Position numbers and translations under genes: made by a program
Notes under the pieces: generated by a model
The model's database searches: none
Seen by the model: the letters and a program-made list of their open reading frames with translations, nothing else
Told to the model about the DNA's origin: nothing
Assembly: GCA_937922805.1 (NCBI GenBank)
Contig: CALAJV010000010.1
Location: 417,610-481,609 of the forward strand
Length of the DNA stretch: 64,000 bases
Direction of reading: 5' to 3'
Source of the DNA: an uncultured Acidimicrobiales bacterium
Lineage (GTDB): Bacteria; Actinomycetota; Acidimicrobiia; Acidimicrobiales; SZUA-35
Part shown: one piece after another, positions 1-8,811 of the stretch
Numbering within the stretch: position 1 is the stretch's first letter
How the letters are laid out: each line of letters opens with the position of its first letter

Positions 1-1
1 C

Positions 2-181
2 ACGAATGCCAACGCTGTCATTGGTGGCGGTGAAGTGGCGAAAACAGTCAAGATCCTTGGTGGTTCTGACGTCGCTGTGTTCTCCCACGGACCGTGGACT
101 GCCTTCGCCATTGTGGCGCTGTGGGCGCTGATCCCGACGATCGTGGCAGCGTTTGTATTCCATCGACGCGACTTAACCTAG
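2..181 (+). CDS. C-terminal end of an ABC-2 type membrane permease (partial)
   Basis: The frame is open from the window edge to a TAG at 179-181, giving 59 residues. The last 25 or so residues before the tail form a hydrophobic helix (FAIVALWALIPTIVAAFVF), followed by a short basic end HRRDLT. A final membrane helix with an RRDL-type cytoplasmic tail is the usual ending of ABC-2 and related exporter permeases, so that is the likely family. Only the last helix is visible, and the identity is therefore inferred. The following 175 bases (182-356) hold no gene. Confidence 0.5.
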   Translation, partial: TNANAVIGGGEVAKTVKILGGSDVAVFSHGPWTAFAIVALWALIPTIVAAFVFHRRDLT

Positions 182-356
182 CGAGCACCCTAATTCGGTC
201 GTATTACCGCTCTGTTGGGTACAGAAATCGCCTATTTCGGGTCCGCTGAGCGATATCTAGAGAAATTGGCCAAATAGTTTCTGAAATTGTCCCCCGAAAG
301 CGGTCATTCATTCGAGTGACCTGTAAATCGGATGTTCTGACAAAAGAAGGAACTGC

Positions 357-2672
357 GTGTCGACAATCACCTGGGCTGCAAAAGGAAGAGGCATCGTCAA
401 GCCTGCGGACACATTGGCCCACCCCGGCCTGGTCGTCTTGAGCGCTCCTGGTCGAGTGTTCGAGCAGTTTGACTCTTCGGCTCAGCTTCCGATTGCACCG
501 ATTACATTCTCCGCCAAGACAAGAAGCAACTTTGGAATCTATGTTGAACTTAAGACCAACCGAGGACGTCGACAGCTCAAGTTCGTGCCAAACGATCGTT
601 TGCTACCGAGACGACGATTCCGGTATCGGTACCAGATCGGTATCGGAAAATCAGCTCGAAACGGTAACCTCCAAACCCGTGTTCTCGACTTGCAAACCTT
701 GGTATCGCAGGCAGAACGTGGAGTCCGAATCGAATCTGTCGGCGATGTCTTCGTTCGATTGGCGGGTGAGATGCACATCGAAATAGCCGACACTGCCGCG
801 GTTACGACCCCAGTGGCAACGGCCGCAGTTTCAAAGCAGTCTAAAGAATCGGACCAGCCTGAGTCAGCAAGCCAACCAAAGCAGATGACTCGGCGTTCGT
901 TGTTTACCCGCTCGGCTACAACTCCAGCCATCGTGGGCGCAGCAACTGCGTGCGTAGCTACCGCTTGTTCGGGCGAAGCCGAAAAGGCATCAACGGCAAA
1001 GTCTCCTGATATCCCGATCGAAAGTTCCAACGCTGGAACCGACGCTGGCACGAGTGCCACAATCGAGGCCGACCCTGACACAACGCTGACCACGGAGCCG
1101 GCGCCAACCGCGATCCCGTTGGACGGAGAAATCTCTGCCGCCGAAGCAATGCGGTTCCTAACTCAAGCTACGTTTGGCGGCAAACTGGCTGAAGTTCAGG
1201 AACTACAGGCAGGCGGAAGCTATGCCGACTGGATCGATGCTCAGATGGCAGCGCCCGCGTCGACCACCCTGGACTGGGTTAAAGAAAACAGCAACGGAAG
1301 TAACAGCACCGCCCGACACAAAATTTGGACAACGAACGTTTTGGACGGACCCGATCAGCTTCGCCAGCGAGTAGGTTTCGCTCTGAGCGAGCTATTCGTT
1401 ATATCCGATCTTGATTACGTGCTGAGCAACTCTCAATATGCAGTCTCGCAGTTCTATGACACGTTGACCAACAACGCTTTTGGTAACTACCGAGAGCTTC
1501 TTGAGCGAGTCACTCTTCACTCGAGTATGGGCGTCTATCTCAGCCATCTTCGAAACGAGAAGGCCGATCCGGAACGCAACGTTCGCCCCGATGAGAACTT
1601 CGCCCGAGAAATTCTTCAGCTTTTCTCGATCGGTCTTTACGAACTAGAGATGGACGGCCGCCCTCGAATTGAGGGAGATGATGTTGTTCCCGCTTTCGGA
1701 CTAAGCGAGGTCGAGAACTTCGCCAAGGTATTCACCGGTTGGAGTTACGCCGAGGCCGAGTGGGCCGACACCAACGCTGGACGGTTCGACAAAGAATCTC
1801 CCATGGTTGCTTTCGAGGAGTACCACGACACGAGCGCCAAGAAATTGTTGAACGGCACGGTACTTCCCCCCGGCCAGACCGCACAGCAGGATCTGACCGC
1901 AGCGCTCGACAATATCTTCGCCCACAAAAATGTCGCTCCGTTCATCTCGACCCACCTAATCAGGCGCCTGGTTACTAGTAATCCATCACCGGGTTACGTG
2001 GAGCGCGTGGCCGTTGTGTTCGCCGACAATGGGTCGGGGGAGCGAGGCGACTTGGGGGCGGTAGTGAAAGCAATTCTTCTAGACCCCGAAGCCCGCTCGG
2101 GCCACATAACTATGCCGGATACGTTCGGCAAGTTCAAAGAACCGTTGCTCCGATTCTTGCAGACACTACGTACGTTTAATGTACAACCAGGGTCAACGTC
2201 GGACGGCGAAATTCGCCCTCGAGCTAGGCCGATGGACGCGATCGACAATGTGGTTGGGCAAGCGGTCCTGCAAGCTCCGCACGTATTCAACTTCTTCCTG
2301 CCGACGACGCCGCTCCGATCAGACAGCGATCTTGTTGCTCCAGAGCTCGACATTCTCACCGAGATCAACGTCGCTTCGACCAACAACCTCCTGTTCTCTC
2401 AGATTTATGACTTCAACCATCTCGGAACTGGTTCTGAAGAGTACGCAAGAATCCAGCTGCAACGAGAAGTTGAGTTAGCCGACGATGTGAACGCCTTGCT
2501 CGAACACCTCAACATAATGATGACTGGCGGAGCAGTGCCTGCCGATGCGCTAAACGTAATCGCCGATCATGTTCGATCCATTCCGTTGAACGATCTAGAC
2601 GGTCCGCTGACTCGGGCGCTCGACGCCACGTTTTTGATAGCGGCCTCGCCCTTCCACCTGGTTCAGAAATGA
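357..2672 (+). CDS. DUF1800 family protein with N-terminal beta-rich extension and internal Tat-like signal
   Basis: The GTG start at 357 follows a Shine-Dalgarno AGAAGGA at 345-351. The protein has 771 residues. The DUF1800 part begins near residue 260 (MRFLTQATFGG) and carries the family hallmark ENFAREILQLFSIGL near residue 415. DUF1800 proteins are secreted, of unknown activity, and are usually encoded beside a DUF1501 gene, as here. Oddly, the twin-arginine stretch MTRRSLFTRSATTP and its hydrophobic segment ending in a lipobox-like ATAC start at residue 177, not at the N terminus. The preceding ~145 residues look beta-rich and sugar-binding-like (inference), followed by a polar linker. 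An internal ATG at 885 would give a normal Tat precursor but has no ribosome-binding site. It is probably co-transcribed with the next gene, 7 bases away. Confidence 0.8.
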   Translation: MSTITWAAKGRGIVKPADTLAHPGLVVLSAPGRVFEQFDSSAQLPIAPITFSAKTRSNFGIYVELKTNRGRRQLKFVPNDRLLPRRRFRYRYQIGIGKSARNGNLQTRVLDLQTLVSQAERGVRIESVGDVFVRLAGEMHIEIADTAAVTTPVATAAVSKQSKESDQPESASQPKQMTRRSLFTRSATTPAIVGAATACVATACSGEAEKASTAKSPDIPIESSNAGTDAGTSATIEADPDTTLTTEPAPTAIPLDGEISAAEAMRFLTQATFGGKLAEVQELQAGGSYADWIDAQMAAPASTTLDWVKENSNGSNSTARHKIWTTNVLDGPDQLRQRVGFALSELFVISDLDYVLSNSQYAVSQFYDTLTNNAFGNYRELLERVTLHSSMGVYLSHLRNEKADPERNVRPDENFAREILQLFSIGLYELEMDGRPRIEGDDVVPAFGLSEVENFAKVFTGWSYAEAEWADTNAGRFDKESPMVAFEEYHDTSAKKLLNGTVLPPGQTAQQDLTAALDNIFAHKNVAPFISTHLIRRLVTSNPSPGYVERVAVVFADNGSGERGDLGAVVKAILLDPEARSGHITMPDTFGKFKEPLLRFLQTLRTFNVQPGSTSDGEIRPRARPMDAIDNVVGQAVLQAPHVFNFFLPTTPLRSDSDLVAPELDILTEINVASTNNLLFSQIYDFNHLGTGSEEYARIQLQREVELADDVNALLEHLNIMMTGGAVPADALNVIADHVRSIPLNDLDGPLTRALDATFLIAASPFHLVQK

Positions 2673-2679
2673 GATTGTT

Positions 2680-4563
2680 GTGACAACCGAGCAACCAACT
2701 TCTTGCAAACCCGACCCGTTTAACCGTTCTGTTACCTGTGAGATCGATTCAGGCCTATCCCAGCATCAATCGGTTAACTCGGTCGAACGGCCAGCAATCA
2801 TTCCTCGCCAACCAGCTCAAGCTCCAAGTTGTGATGCTCATTCGCTCGACCCTGCCTACCAGCCAGCGATCATTCCTCGTGAACCATCTCAGCCCCTCGC
2901 TGGGCCGAATGATCCGGCGTTTGACCCGGCCAATCCGGTCGAAGAATTCGAGTCCATTGACCCGATCGACTTCGCTGACGAAGAGGTTCGATCGCTTCGT
3001 GGCTCGATCGAGTCACTTCGCGAGCCAGTTGAATCGCCCCCAAGACCGCGAGTTAGCGAAGTGAATAAGGATCTCCTTGCTAAGGCGCGGGCAGCAGGGA
3101 CTCAGACGGCTTTCGGCGGGGAGTCGTCTGAGTCAAACCCCGAGGCTAAGCGTTCGGAACCAAAAAAGACAAGAGGGTTCGGGCCGATCTTGGGTCGCCG
3201 CAAGTTTCTGACCGTGGCTGGATTGGCAACAGCGGGCATCACGCTGTCGACCTTTCCGAAAGTGCTCGGTGAGCGGGCGGCGGCCCAGACCGGAGCCCGA
3301 AGCTTGGTGTGTATCTTTTTGGGTGGCGGTGCTGATTCGTTCAATATGTTCGTGCCCCGAGATGTACGACAAGAGGGTCATAGCCACGCTGTGTACAGCG
3401 CTACTCGAGGGTCGTTCGCTATCCCTGCGAGTTCACTGCTTCCAATCGGCGACGGCAGCTTTGGCTTGAATCCGGCCCTTCCTGGTATGGCCGAAATTGC
3501 CAATCAGAACAAGCTCGCAGTGGTTACTAACGTAGGGCCCCTAGTTCGGCCAACGACTAAGGCTGACTTTCAAGCTCGCCGATCCGTACCGCAAAGCCTT
3601 TTCGCCCACGACGCACAACAAAAGCTGTGGCAAACCGGGAGCTCAACGCTAGTTTCTGACCAAGGGTGGGGTGGCTCAGTAACGGCAGCCGTAAGTGAAG
3701 ATGTTCTAGCCCCATCGTTTTCGACTAATGGCTCGAATGTTTGGTCGTCTGGCGTTGGGGCCAAGTACAGTCGCATTTCGCCGACGATCAGCGTTTCGTT
3801 GCTTGACGGCTACGACCCGGGCACCCGGGACTGGATTCCTCGATTCACTAGCCTCAACGAGGCGCTGATGACCAACCTTGAGTTGGCTAAGTCATCGGCA
3901 AACCCGTTCGATCAAGTAGCAACAGAATCGCTTGAATCATCAATACTCACTACCGAAGCTTTGCTTGCCGCCACGTCAGACTCTGAAGCCAACGACGTTG
4001 GAATGGACGATGTGGCCGGAACCAGACTCGGAGCGCAACTGCGACTGGTAGCGAAGTTAATCAAAAATCGTGATCAGCTAGAAATGCCTCGGCAGGTGTT
4101 CTTTGTCCGGCTGGACGGGTGGGATACCCACGGTGAACAGGCTGAACGATTTCCACAACTATTGTCAGAGCTCGACAACGCAGCTAGCTCATTCCAACGA
4201 TCAATGGATGGGCTTGAAATGGCCGATTCGGTCACGGCGTTTACCGCCTCAGACTTTGGGCGAACGCTGACCATAAACGGTGATGGGACTGATCACGGTT
4301 GGGGCGGTCACTCATTCATAATGGGTGGTGCTGTCAACCCTGGGCAGTTCGGAACGTTACCTAACTTAACCGCTAGCGCGAGCAACCCCGACGATATCGG
4401 CGACCGAAACAGTAACTTCGCTGGCCGAATCATTCCAACTACTTCGGTTAGCCAACATGGCGCCACGTTGGCTAGATGGATGGGGCTATCTGATGCGCAA
4501 ATAGATGATGCGTTCCCGGAGCTGTCCAATTTCAAGACCCGGGATCTTGGGTTTTTGAACTAA
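2680..4563 (+). CDS. DUF1501 family protein with long N-terminal extension before its Tat signal
   Basis: This 627-residue protein starts at GTG 2680, just after the DUF1800 gene. DUF1501 proteins have an alkaline-phosphatase-like fold and are exported by the Tat pathway; their substrate is unknown. Visible family motifs are VCIFLGGGADSFNMF near residue 210, GWDTHGEQ near 480, SDFGRT near 525 and DHGWGGHSF near 540. The Tat motif GRRKFLTVAG lies at residues 172-181, so about 170 residues of acidic, proline-rich, low-complexity sequence precede it. That region repeats PAIIPRQP / PAIIPREP about 24 residues apart. The DUF1800 partner has a similar displaced signal, so the extension is unlikely to be a start-site error in one gene. 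How such a precursor is exported is unclear. Confidence 0.82.
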   Translation: MTTEQPTSCKPDPFNRSVTCEIDSGLSQHQSVNSVERPAIIPRQPAQAPSCDAHSLDPAYQPAIIPREPSQPLAGPNDPAFDPANPVEEFESIDPIDFADEEVRSLRGSIESLREPVESPPRPRVSEVNKDLLAKARAAGTQTAFGGESSESNPEAKRSEPKKTRGFGPILGRRKFLTVAGLATAGITLSTFPKVLGERAAAQTGARSLVCIFLGGGADSFNMFVPRDVRQEGHSHAVYSATRGSFAIPASSLLPIGDGSFGLNPALPGMAEIANQNKLAVVTNVGPLVRPTTKADFQARRSVPQSLFAHDAQQKLWQTGSSTLVSDQGWGGSVTAAVSEDVLAPSFSTNGSNVWSSGVGAKYSRISPTISVSLLDGYDPGTRDWIPRFTSLNEALMTNLELAKSSANPFDQVATESLESSILTTEALLAATSDSEANDVGMDDVAGTRLGAQLRLVAKLIKNRDQLEMPRQVFFVRLDGWDTHGEQAERFPQLLSELDNAASSFQRSMDGLEMADSVTAFTASDFGRTLTINGDGTDHGWGGHSFIMGGAVNPGQFGTLPNLTASASNPDDIGDRNSNFAGRIIPTTSVSQHGATLARWMGLSDAQIDDAFPELSNFKTRDLGFLN

Positions 4564-4586
4564 GTCGTCACCGCTCGAACCCTCGG

Positions 4587-6035
4587 TTAAACGTCCCGGC
4601 GATGGCCGACCTCGGACCACGCTGACAAAACAGTTTCGACTGCATCATCGACGTCGTCATCGGTGGTCGACGTATCGGAAATACTAATTCGCATAGCTCT
4701 TTTGCCCTGCCAGGTTGTTGCTCCCATCCAACACTTCTGGCTGGATTGAACCTTGGCTACCACTTCGTCGGTTTGTGCGTCACTACCAAACGAAACCAGT
4801 ACCTGATTTAGAACCACCGGAGCAACAACGGTGACTCCAGCATCTTGCAACCGAGACGCAAATCGGGACGCAGCATCGCAGCAACGGTCGATCATGGCCT
4901 CGATTCCAGACTTGCCCTCGGTGGCTAGAATCGCCCAAACCGGAACGGCCCGAGCCCCTTGAGACATTTGGATACCGAGATTCATTAGTGGTCGAAGCTC
5001 GCCGTCGGAGGGAACATAGCTCGCATCCATCTGCATTGAACGTCGCAGCCTGGTCCCGTCGGCACACACCACGAGGCCGCAATCATAGGGAGCGTTAAGC
5101 CACTTGTGGGCATCGGTGGCCCAAGAGTCTGCCCGTTCAACCCCAGCCACGAACCGGCGGCGATCGGCGCTGGCATTGGCCCACAATCCGAATGCGCCGT
5201 CTACGTGAACCCAAGTATCATCCGGGTTGAGCTGATCGATTATCCGATCGAACGGATCGCTGTGACCGGTATTGACATTGCCCGCTTGCAGCAGAAGCAA
5301 AGTGGGGCCATCTATAGCCGGCATCTGATCCGGGTCGAGGCGGCCATAGCGATCGGTCGGAACCATGACTACAGATGAGGTTCCAAGCCCGGCCAGCCTG
5401 AGAGCTTTAAGAACTGACACATGAATCTCGGCCGAGGCAATGACCGAAACCTTCGGTGCCCCAATCAAGCCATCGGTTGGGCAATCCCAACCTTGCAACT
5501 CCAGCAGATAGTCCCGGGCGGCGACAATGGCGGTTACGTTGGCGATAGAGGCTCCAGCGCAGAAACTGGCAGTAGCACTTGCCGGTAGTCCGAGAAGCTC
5601 AACCATCCACGAAGCTGCGACTTCGTCAACGACTGAACCGACCGGCGACATTACCGGTAGTGCTACGTTTTGATCCCAGGCGCCAGCCAAAATGCTGCTA
5701 GCCAAGGCAGCCGGCTTCACCCCTCCGTTAACAAAACCAAAATAGCGACCACCAGTGGAACGAACAGCGCCCTGTAGGCCGGCCCAATGGAGCAGTTCAA
5801 GAGCGTCAGATGGGGACATCGGCTTATCAAGACTGGTAGTAAGCCTCGATCGTAGATCGTTCACTAGTTCCGAAGCGGTCGCTGGACGAGGCGCAACTGG
5901 GCCGGTTCGTTCGTCGCCGATGTAGGAAACGGCCTTGCCCGCAGCTTCAAGCAGTAGCTGCTGTTTGAGCGATAGCGATGGCAAATCGAAGTCGTCAGCC
6001 ATCGGGTCGTTGCTTTCGGTTGAATCTGAAGCCAC
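4587..6035 (-). CDS. PLP-dependent group II amino acid decarboxylase
   Basis: This 482-residue cytosolic enzyme belongs to the aromatic-L-amino-acid/glutamate decarboxylase family, which removes the carboxyl group from an amino acid using pyridoxal phosphate. The PLP lysine is K311 in DAHKWLNAPYDCG. The cofactor-ring aspartate is D279 in HVDGAFG, and FCAGASIANVTAI (158-170) is the phosphate-binding region. The substrate cannot be read from the sequence. The start is fixed by a leaderless promoter: TAGAAT at 6042-6047 on the minus strand, six bases, then GTG. The gene is divergent from the next one and converges on the DUF1501 gene 23 bases away. Members of this family are also annotated as tyrosine or aspartate decarboxylase. 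Confidence 0.85.
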   Translation of the reverse strand: MASDSTESNDPMADDFDLPSLSLKQQLLLEAAGKAVSYIGDERTGPVAPRPATASELVNDLRSRLTTSLDKPMSPSDALELLHWAGLQGAVRSTGGRYFGFVNGGVKPAALASSILAGAWDQNVALPVMSPVGSVVDEVAASWMVELLGLPASATASFCAGASIANVTAIVAARDYLLELQGWDCPTDGLIGAPKVSVIASAEIHVSVLKALRLAGLGTSSVVMVPTDRYGRLDPDQMPAIDGPTLLLLQAGNVNTGHSDPFDRIIDQLNPDDTWVHVDGAFGLWANASADRRRFVAGVERADSWATDAHKWLNAPYDCGLVVCADGTRLRRSMQMDASYVPSDGELRPLMNLGIQMSQGARAVPVWAILATEGKSGIEAMIDRCCDAASRFASRLQDAGVTVVAPVVLNQVLVSFGSDAQTDEVVAKVQSSQKCWMGATTWQGKRAMRISISDTSTTDDDVDDAVETVLSAWSEVGHRRDV

Positions 6036-6041
6036 GGAGAA

Positions 6042-6047
6042 ATTCTA
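6042..6047 (-). promoter_or_regulatory. -10 box of leaderless decarboxylase promoter
   Basis: Minus-strand TAGAAT lies six bases before the GTG at 6035. It matches TANNNT at the distance that places the transcription start on the first base of the start codon. No Shine-Dalgarno is present. Confidence 0.6.
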
Positions 6048-6075
6048 TGACCCATTGCGACGATAGACGTTGCAC

Positions 6076-6081
6076 TACGAT
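6076..6081 (+). promoter_or_regulatory. -10 box of leaderless promoter
   Basis: TACGAT lies six bases before the GTG at 6088 and is divergent from the decarboxylase box 29 bases away. It argues for GTG 6088 over the in-frame TTG at 6070. Confidence 0.55.
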
Positions 6082-6087
6082 CGATCC

Positions 6088-7113
6088 GTGCCCAAAACTC
6101 TTTCGGCAAGATCGCGATCAGCCAGCTCGGGCCGCAGAGCCAGTCGGGTCGCACTAGCCTTGGTGATGGTGTTGATCGCGACCTCCGGGTGCATCGCCGA
6201 TTCCGATTCTGCTACTGAACCGAACGGCTCCCGGGTTATACCGATTGCCAACGTGGCAGCCATGACCCAGTTGGCCAATGGTGATGTAGTTGTCGGGAAC
6301 CGCAAGACGGGAGAGATTTGGCGAATGTCGCTGGTAGAGCTTCAACCCAGACTGGTAGCAACCGTCGCTGTGGCGAGCGATGGGCAACGAGGTCTCCTCG
6401 GGTTAGCCTCGGCCGGATCGGCTGACCAAGAAGCGCTCTATATTTCTTGGACCAATCTCGAACGTGACCTAGTCGTCGGAAGACTAGTGCTGGACAATCC
6501 AGTCAACCCTAGTGAGAACAGCTCAAATTCAGTACAGGACGAACAGCCAACCCTTGTCTGGTCTGGGTTCGCCTCAGCCACAGGAGCGAACGGCGGACAC
6601 TTGGATGTTTTGCCTGACGGTCGTCTGGTTTTGGGAGTTGGAACGCTGCTGGATAGTAAGCTCATCGACGATCCCGAAACGATTAACGGGAAGATGCTGG
6701 CGCTTCAACCCGACGCTAGTCCAGCGCAACGGCCTGAAATACTCTCGGCCGGTTGGAAGAATCCGTTTGCTTTTGCTGTAACCGAGGCCGGGGAGATCTG
6801 GGTTGCCGACAACGAACCCGAGGATGGGTCAGCAGAACGAATCGGCCGAGGCGACATAGCTCCGTCACCAGCAATGACCGATATCGAAGTCCAGCTAGCA
6901 CCCGGAGCGCTGATACTTGTCGACTCGGAACGCCTCGGACTGTGTAGCTACCTAACCGGTGAGATGCTCGAAGTGACCATCTCAACCAAAGTGCCAACCC
7001 AACCTGGTTCTGTGATCACCGATGACTGTCGAACCGGTGGCCTGTTGCTAGCTGATGGTCGATTTCTCGTGTCTGACGGTGACGTGGTTCGGTTCAAAGC
7101 GGTCGATCAATGA
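6088..7113 (+). CDS. Glucose/sorbosone dehydrogenase-like lipoprotein
   Basis: The protein has 341 residues when started at GTG 6088. It begins with a basic n-region and a hydrophobic stretch ending in the lipobox IATSGC, so it is probably lipid-anchored outside the membrane. The body has the beta-propeller pattern of the PQQ-dependent soluble glucose/sorbosone dehydrogenase family: GQRGLLGLA, then NGGHLDVLPDGRLVLGVG, then LSAGWKNPFAFAV and IWVADNEPEDGSAERI. The family's GxRNP motif appears as GWKNP, so PQQ or sugar oxidation is not assured. It sits 48 bases before an SDR gene on the same strand. A six-bladed propeller with a non-enzymatic role is the main alternative. Confidence 0.7.
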   Translation: MPKTLSARSRSASSGRRASRVALALVMVLIATSGCIADSDSATEPNGSRVIPIANVAAMTQLANGDVVVGNRKTGEIWRMSLVELQPRLVATVAVASDGQRGLLGLASAGSADQEALYISWTNLERDLVVGRLVLDNPVNPSENSSNSVQDEQPTLVWSGFASATGANGGHLDVLPDGRLVLGVGTLLDSKLIDDPETINGKMLALQPDASPAQRPEILSAGWKNPFAFAVTEAGEIWVADNEPEDGSAERIGRGDIAPSPAMTDIEVQLAPGALILVDSERLGLCSYLTGEMLEVTISTKVPTQPGSVITDDCRTGGLLLADGRFLVSDGDVVRFKAVDQ

Positions 7114-7120
7114 CAGCCGG

Positions 7121-7126
7121 TACGCT
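7121..7126 (+). promoter_or_regulatory. -10 box of leaderless promoter before a 10-codon ORF
   Basis: TACGCT is followed by six bases and then ATG 7133, the start of a short ORF that overlaps the SDR start codon. Confidence 0.5.
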
Positions 7127-7132
7127 ACTTCC

Positions 7133-7165
7133 ATGGATTCAACTCTGGCTATAGGTGCACAATGA
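7133..7165 (+). CDS. Ten-codon leader ORF overlapping the SDR start
   Basis: ATG 7133 opens a ten-residue ORF (MDSTLAIGAQ). Its TGA at 7163-7165 overlaps the ATG of the downstream SDR gene (7162-7164) as ATGA. A TACGCT box six bases upstream would make the leader mRNA leaderless. The SDR start itself has no Shine-Dalgarno, so reinitiation at the ATGA would be a natural way to translate it. The peptide has no recognisable attenuation codons. The layout is seen directly; its function is inferred. Confidence 0.45.
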   Translation: MDSTLAIGAQ

Positions 7166-7911
7166 GCGAAGACCGACCGGTGGCAATAATTTCCAACGCC
7201 AGTTACTACGTTGGCCCCGAACTAGCTCGAACGATGGCTCGCCGCGGTTTCAATCTCGTTTTGGGAGACCCACTTCCCGACCTACCCCATGAGCTCTCCG
7301 AACTCGGAACGCAGAGCTGGACCGTTGATGGGGTCGCCGATTTAGCTGACCCTTCTTCGGCCCTTCGATTGGTTGACATGGCGAAAGATGCTTACGGTCG
7401 AATCGACTCGGTTGTCTTTTTTAGCGGTCGGATTGTTACCGGGCGATTCTTCGAAAGTACTGCTGAGGATTTTGACGCTGCGGTCAGCGGATGTTTCGAA
7501 AGCGTCTACAATGCGCTCCGCATCTTTATGCCCCCGCTGCTAGAAGCCGGATCTGGGCAAGTGTTGGCTATCACTAGTGCGGCCGGAATTAAGCCAGTCC
7601 CAAATGCCCCGCTATATTCTGCTGCTCGAGCGGCCGCCAACATGTTGGTTAAGAATGTTGCGGCGGAGGCGGCGGCCTCTGGCGTTCAGCTCAACGCGGT
7701 AGGGACGAACTTTATGGACTTCGACGCGTTCCGAGCGGCGACTGGCGCCGACGATCCAGATGTCATGGCCCGGATCGTTGGCAACGTTCCACTAGGTCGG
7801 CTAGGGACAATGTCGGAGTTGGCCGATTTCTGTGGTGCATTTATTGACGGCACATCACGGTTCCAAACCGGTCAGGTGGTTGGGGTTGACGGGGGTTGGA
7901 GCGCAACCTGA
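7162..7911 (+). CDS. Atypical short-chain dehydrogenase/reductase
   Basis: This 249-residue protein has the overall SDR order: a nucleotide-binding strand and loop at the N terminus, a catalytic Ser region (ITSAAG), a Tyr helix, and the C-terminal ending GQVVGVDGGWSAT. Key positions are altered. The glycine-rich TGxxxGIG loop reads SNASYYVG, the NNAG motif reads FFSG, and the catalytic YxxxK reads YSAAR (Tyr kept, Lys replaced by Arg). The fold is clear, but cofactor binding and catalysis are doubtful. It may be a divergent SDR with a modified active site or a non-catalytic one. It follows the dehydrogenase-like lipoprotein and converges on the Imm49-like gene. Confidence 0.75.
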   Translation: MSEDRPVAIISNASYYVGPELARTMARRGFNLVLGDPLPDLPHELSELGTQSWTVDGVADLADPSSALRLVDMAKDAYGRIDSVVFFSGRIVTGRFFESTAEDFDAAVSGCFESVYNALRIFMPPLLEAGSGQVLAITSAAGIKPVPNAPLYSAARAAANMLVKNVAAEAAASGVQLNAVGTNFMDFDAFRAATGADDPDVMARIVGNVPLGRLGTMSELADFCGAFIDGTSRFQTGQVVGVDGGWSAT

Positions 7912-7920
7912 CGCCGCTCA

Positions 7921-8811
7921 CTAAGAGCCGTTTGGAACCCCAATCGTAGGATCGAGTGGCCCGAGATCGGGAACGTATGGGCTCGGCGGTGCTTCTAGTT
8001 CGCGTTTCTCGCCCAACCTAATCATGGCTGCGGTGTGAAGATTGAGTAGCGCAGGGGCATTGCCAGTTCTCGTACCCATGCTGAACCATTGTTTGTGGGC
8101 GTCGTGAGCTTCATTTACTGTTTCAGTGAATGTAGCTTGGTCACAGGCTCCGACTGCCCCGTACACCTTGAAATTTGGGATGACTCGATGGGCTAGTTCT
8201 TTGAAGAAGTCGCCGCGGCCTTGCACATCGGGGCCAGCGGCATCAAGGGCGGCGCGAAGAATCTGCTCCAATTCCGCTGGTTGTTCTATCGTTGCTCGAT
8301 AGAGGCTAGCCCATGGTTCGTAGACCGGATTGGCCTCGGTCTGACCAGTGCCAAACGAAAACGAACGGAACAAAAGTAGGCGGTCAACAACCGGTCCGTA
8401 GTCGAGATATACGGCCAACGCGAATGCATCCAACCATGACTGGTGAGTGGTGTATCTCACTGGGCCCGTGGTGCCGCTACCTACCATCGTTGGATGATCT
8501 GGGGGCTGGAAACCAACGGTCTCGCCGGGGGCAAGGCCGGCCATGGCGAAAATGTGCTCTTTGTAAAGTAATGAGTAGTGGAGATGAGTGCGGGCTAAAT
8601 CGAAATCGTTTATTGCAATTGCGTACACGGCAACTCGGTAGTGAATCTCGGGAAGATTGTGAAATCCGAGCAACGTTCCGTTTAGCGCGACCGTATTGTC
8701 CTCGAAGACCAACGAGCGCTGTTTTTCAAGACGATCTTGTTGAAATTGTAGGTGACGAGCCGCTTCGTCGTACTTGGCGTAGTGAGTTGGAGGTGTCATC
8801 ATTGGTTTCAT
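7921..8811 (-). CDS. Imm49-like immunity protein
   Basis: The protein has 296 residues when started at ATG 8811, which is set by a strong AGGAGGA seven bases upstream; a longer in-frame start at 8850 is less likely. The sequence is alpha-helical with repeated Leu/Ala helices (for example SWLDAFALAVYLDYGPVVDRLLLF) and resembles Imm49 immunity proteins of polymorphic toxin systems. The link is by pattern, not by search. Its position beside a 1,923-residue toxin-like gene, transcribed divergently across a 289-base gap, supports an immunity role. Immunity genes usually follow the toxin on the same strand, so this placement is not typical. Confidence 0.5.
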   Translation of the reverse strand: MKPMMTPPTHYAKYDEAARHLQFQQDRLEKQRSLVFEDNTVALNGTLLGFHNLPEIHYRVAVYAIAINDFDLARTHLHYSLLYKEHIFAMAGLAPGETVGFQPPDHPTMVGSGTTGPVRYTTHQSWLDAFALAVYLDYGPVVDRLLLFRSFSFGTGQTEANPVYEPWASLYRATIEQPAELEQILRAALDAAGPDVQGRGDFFKELAHRVIPNFKVYGAVGACDQATFTETVNEAHDAHKQWFSMGTRTGNAPALLNLHTAAMIRLGEKRELEAPPSPYVPDLGPLDPTIGVPNGS

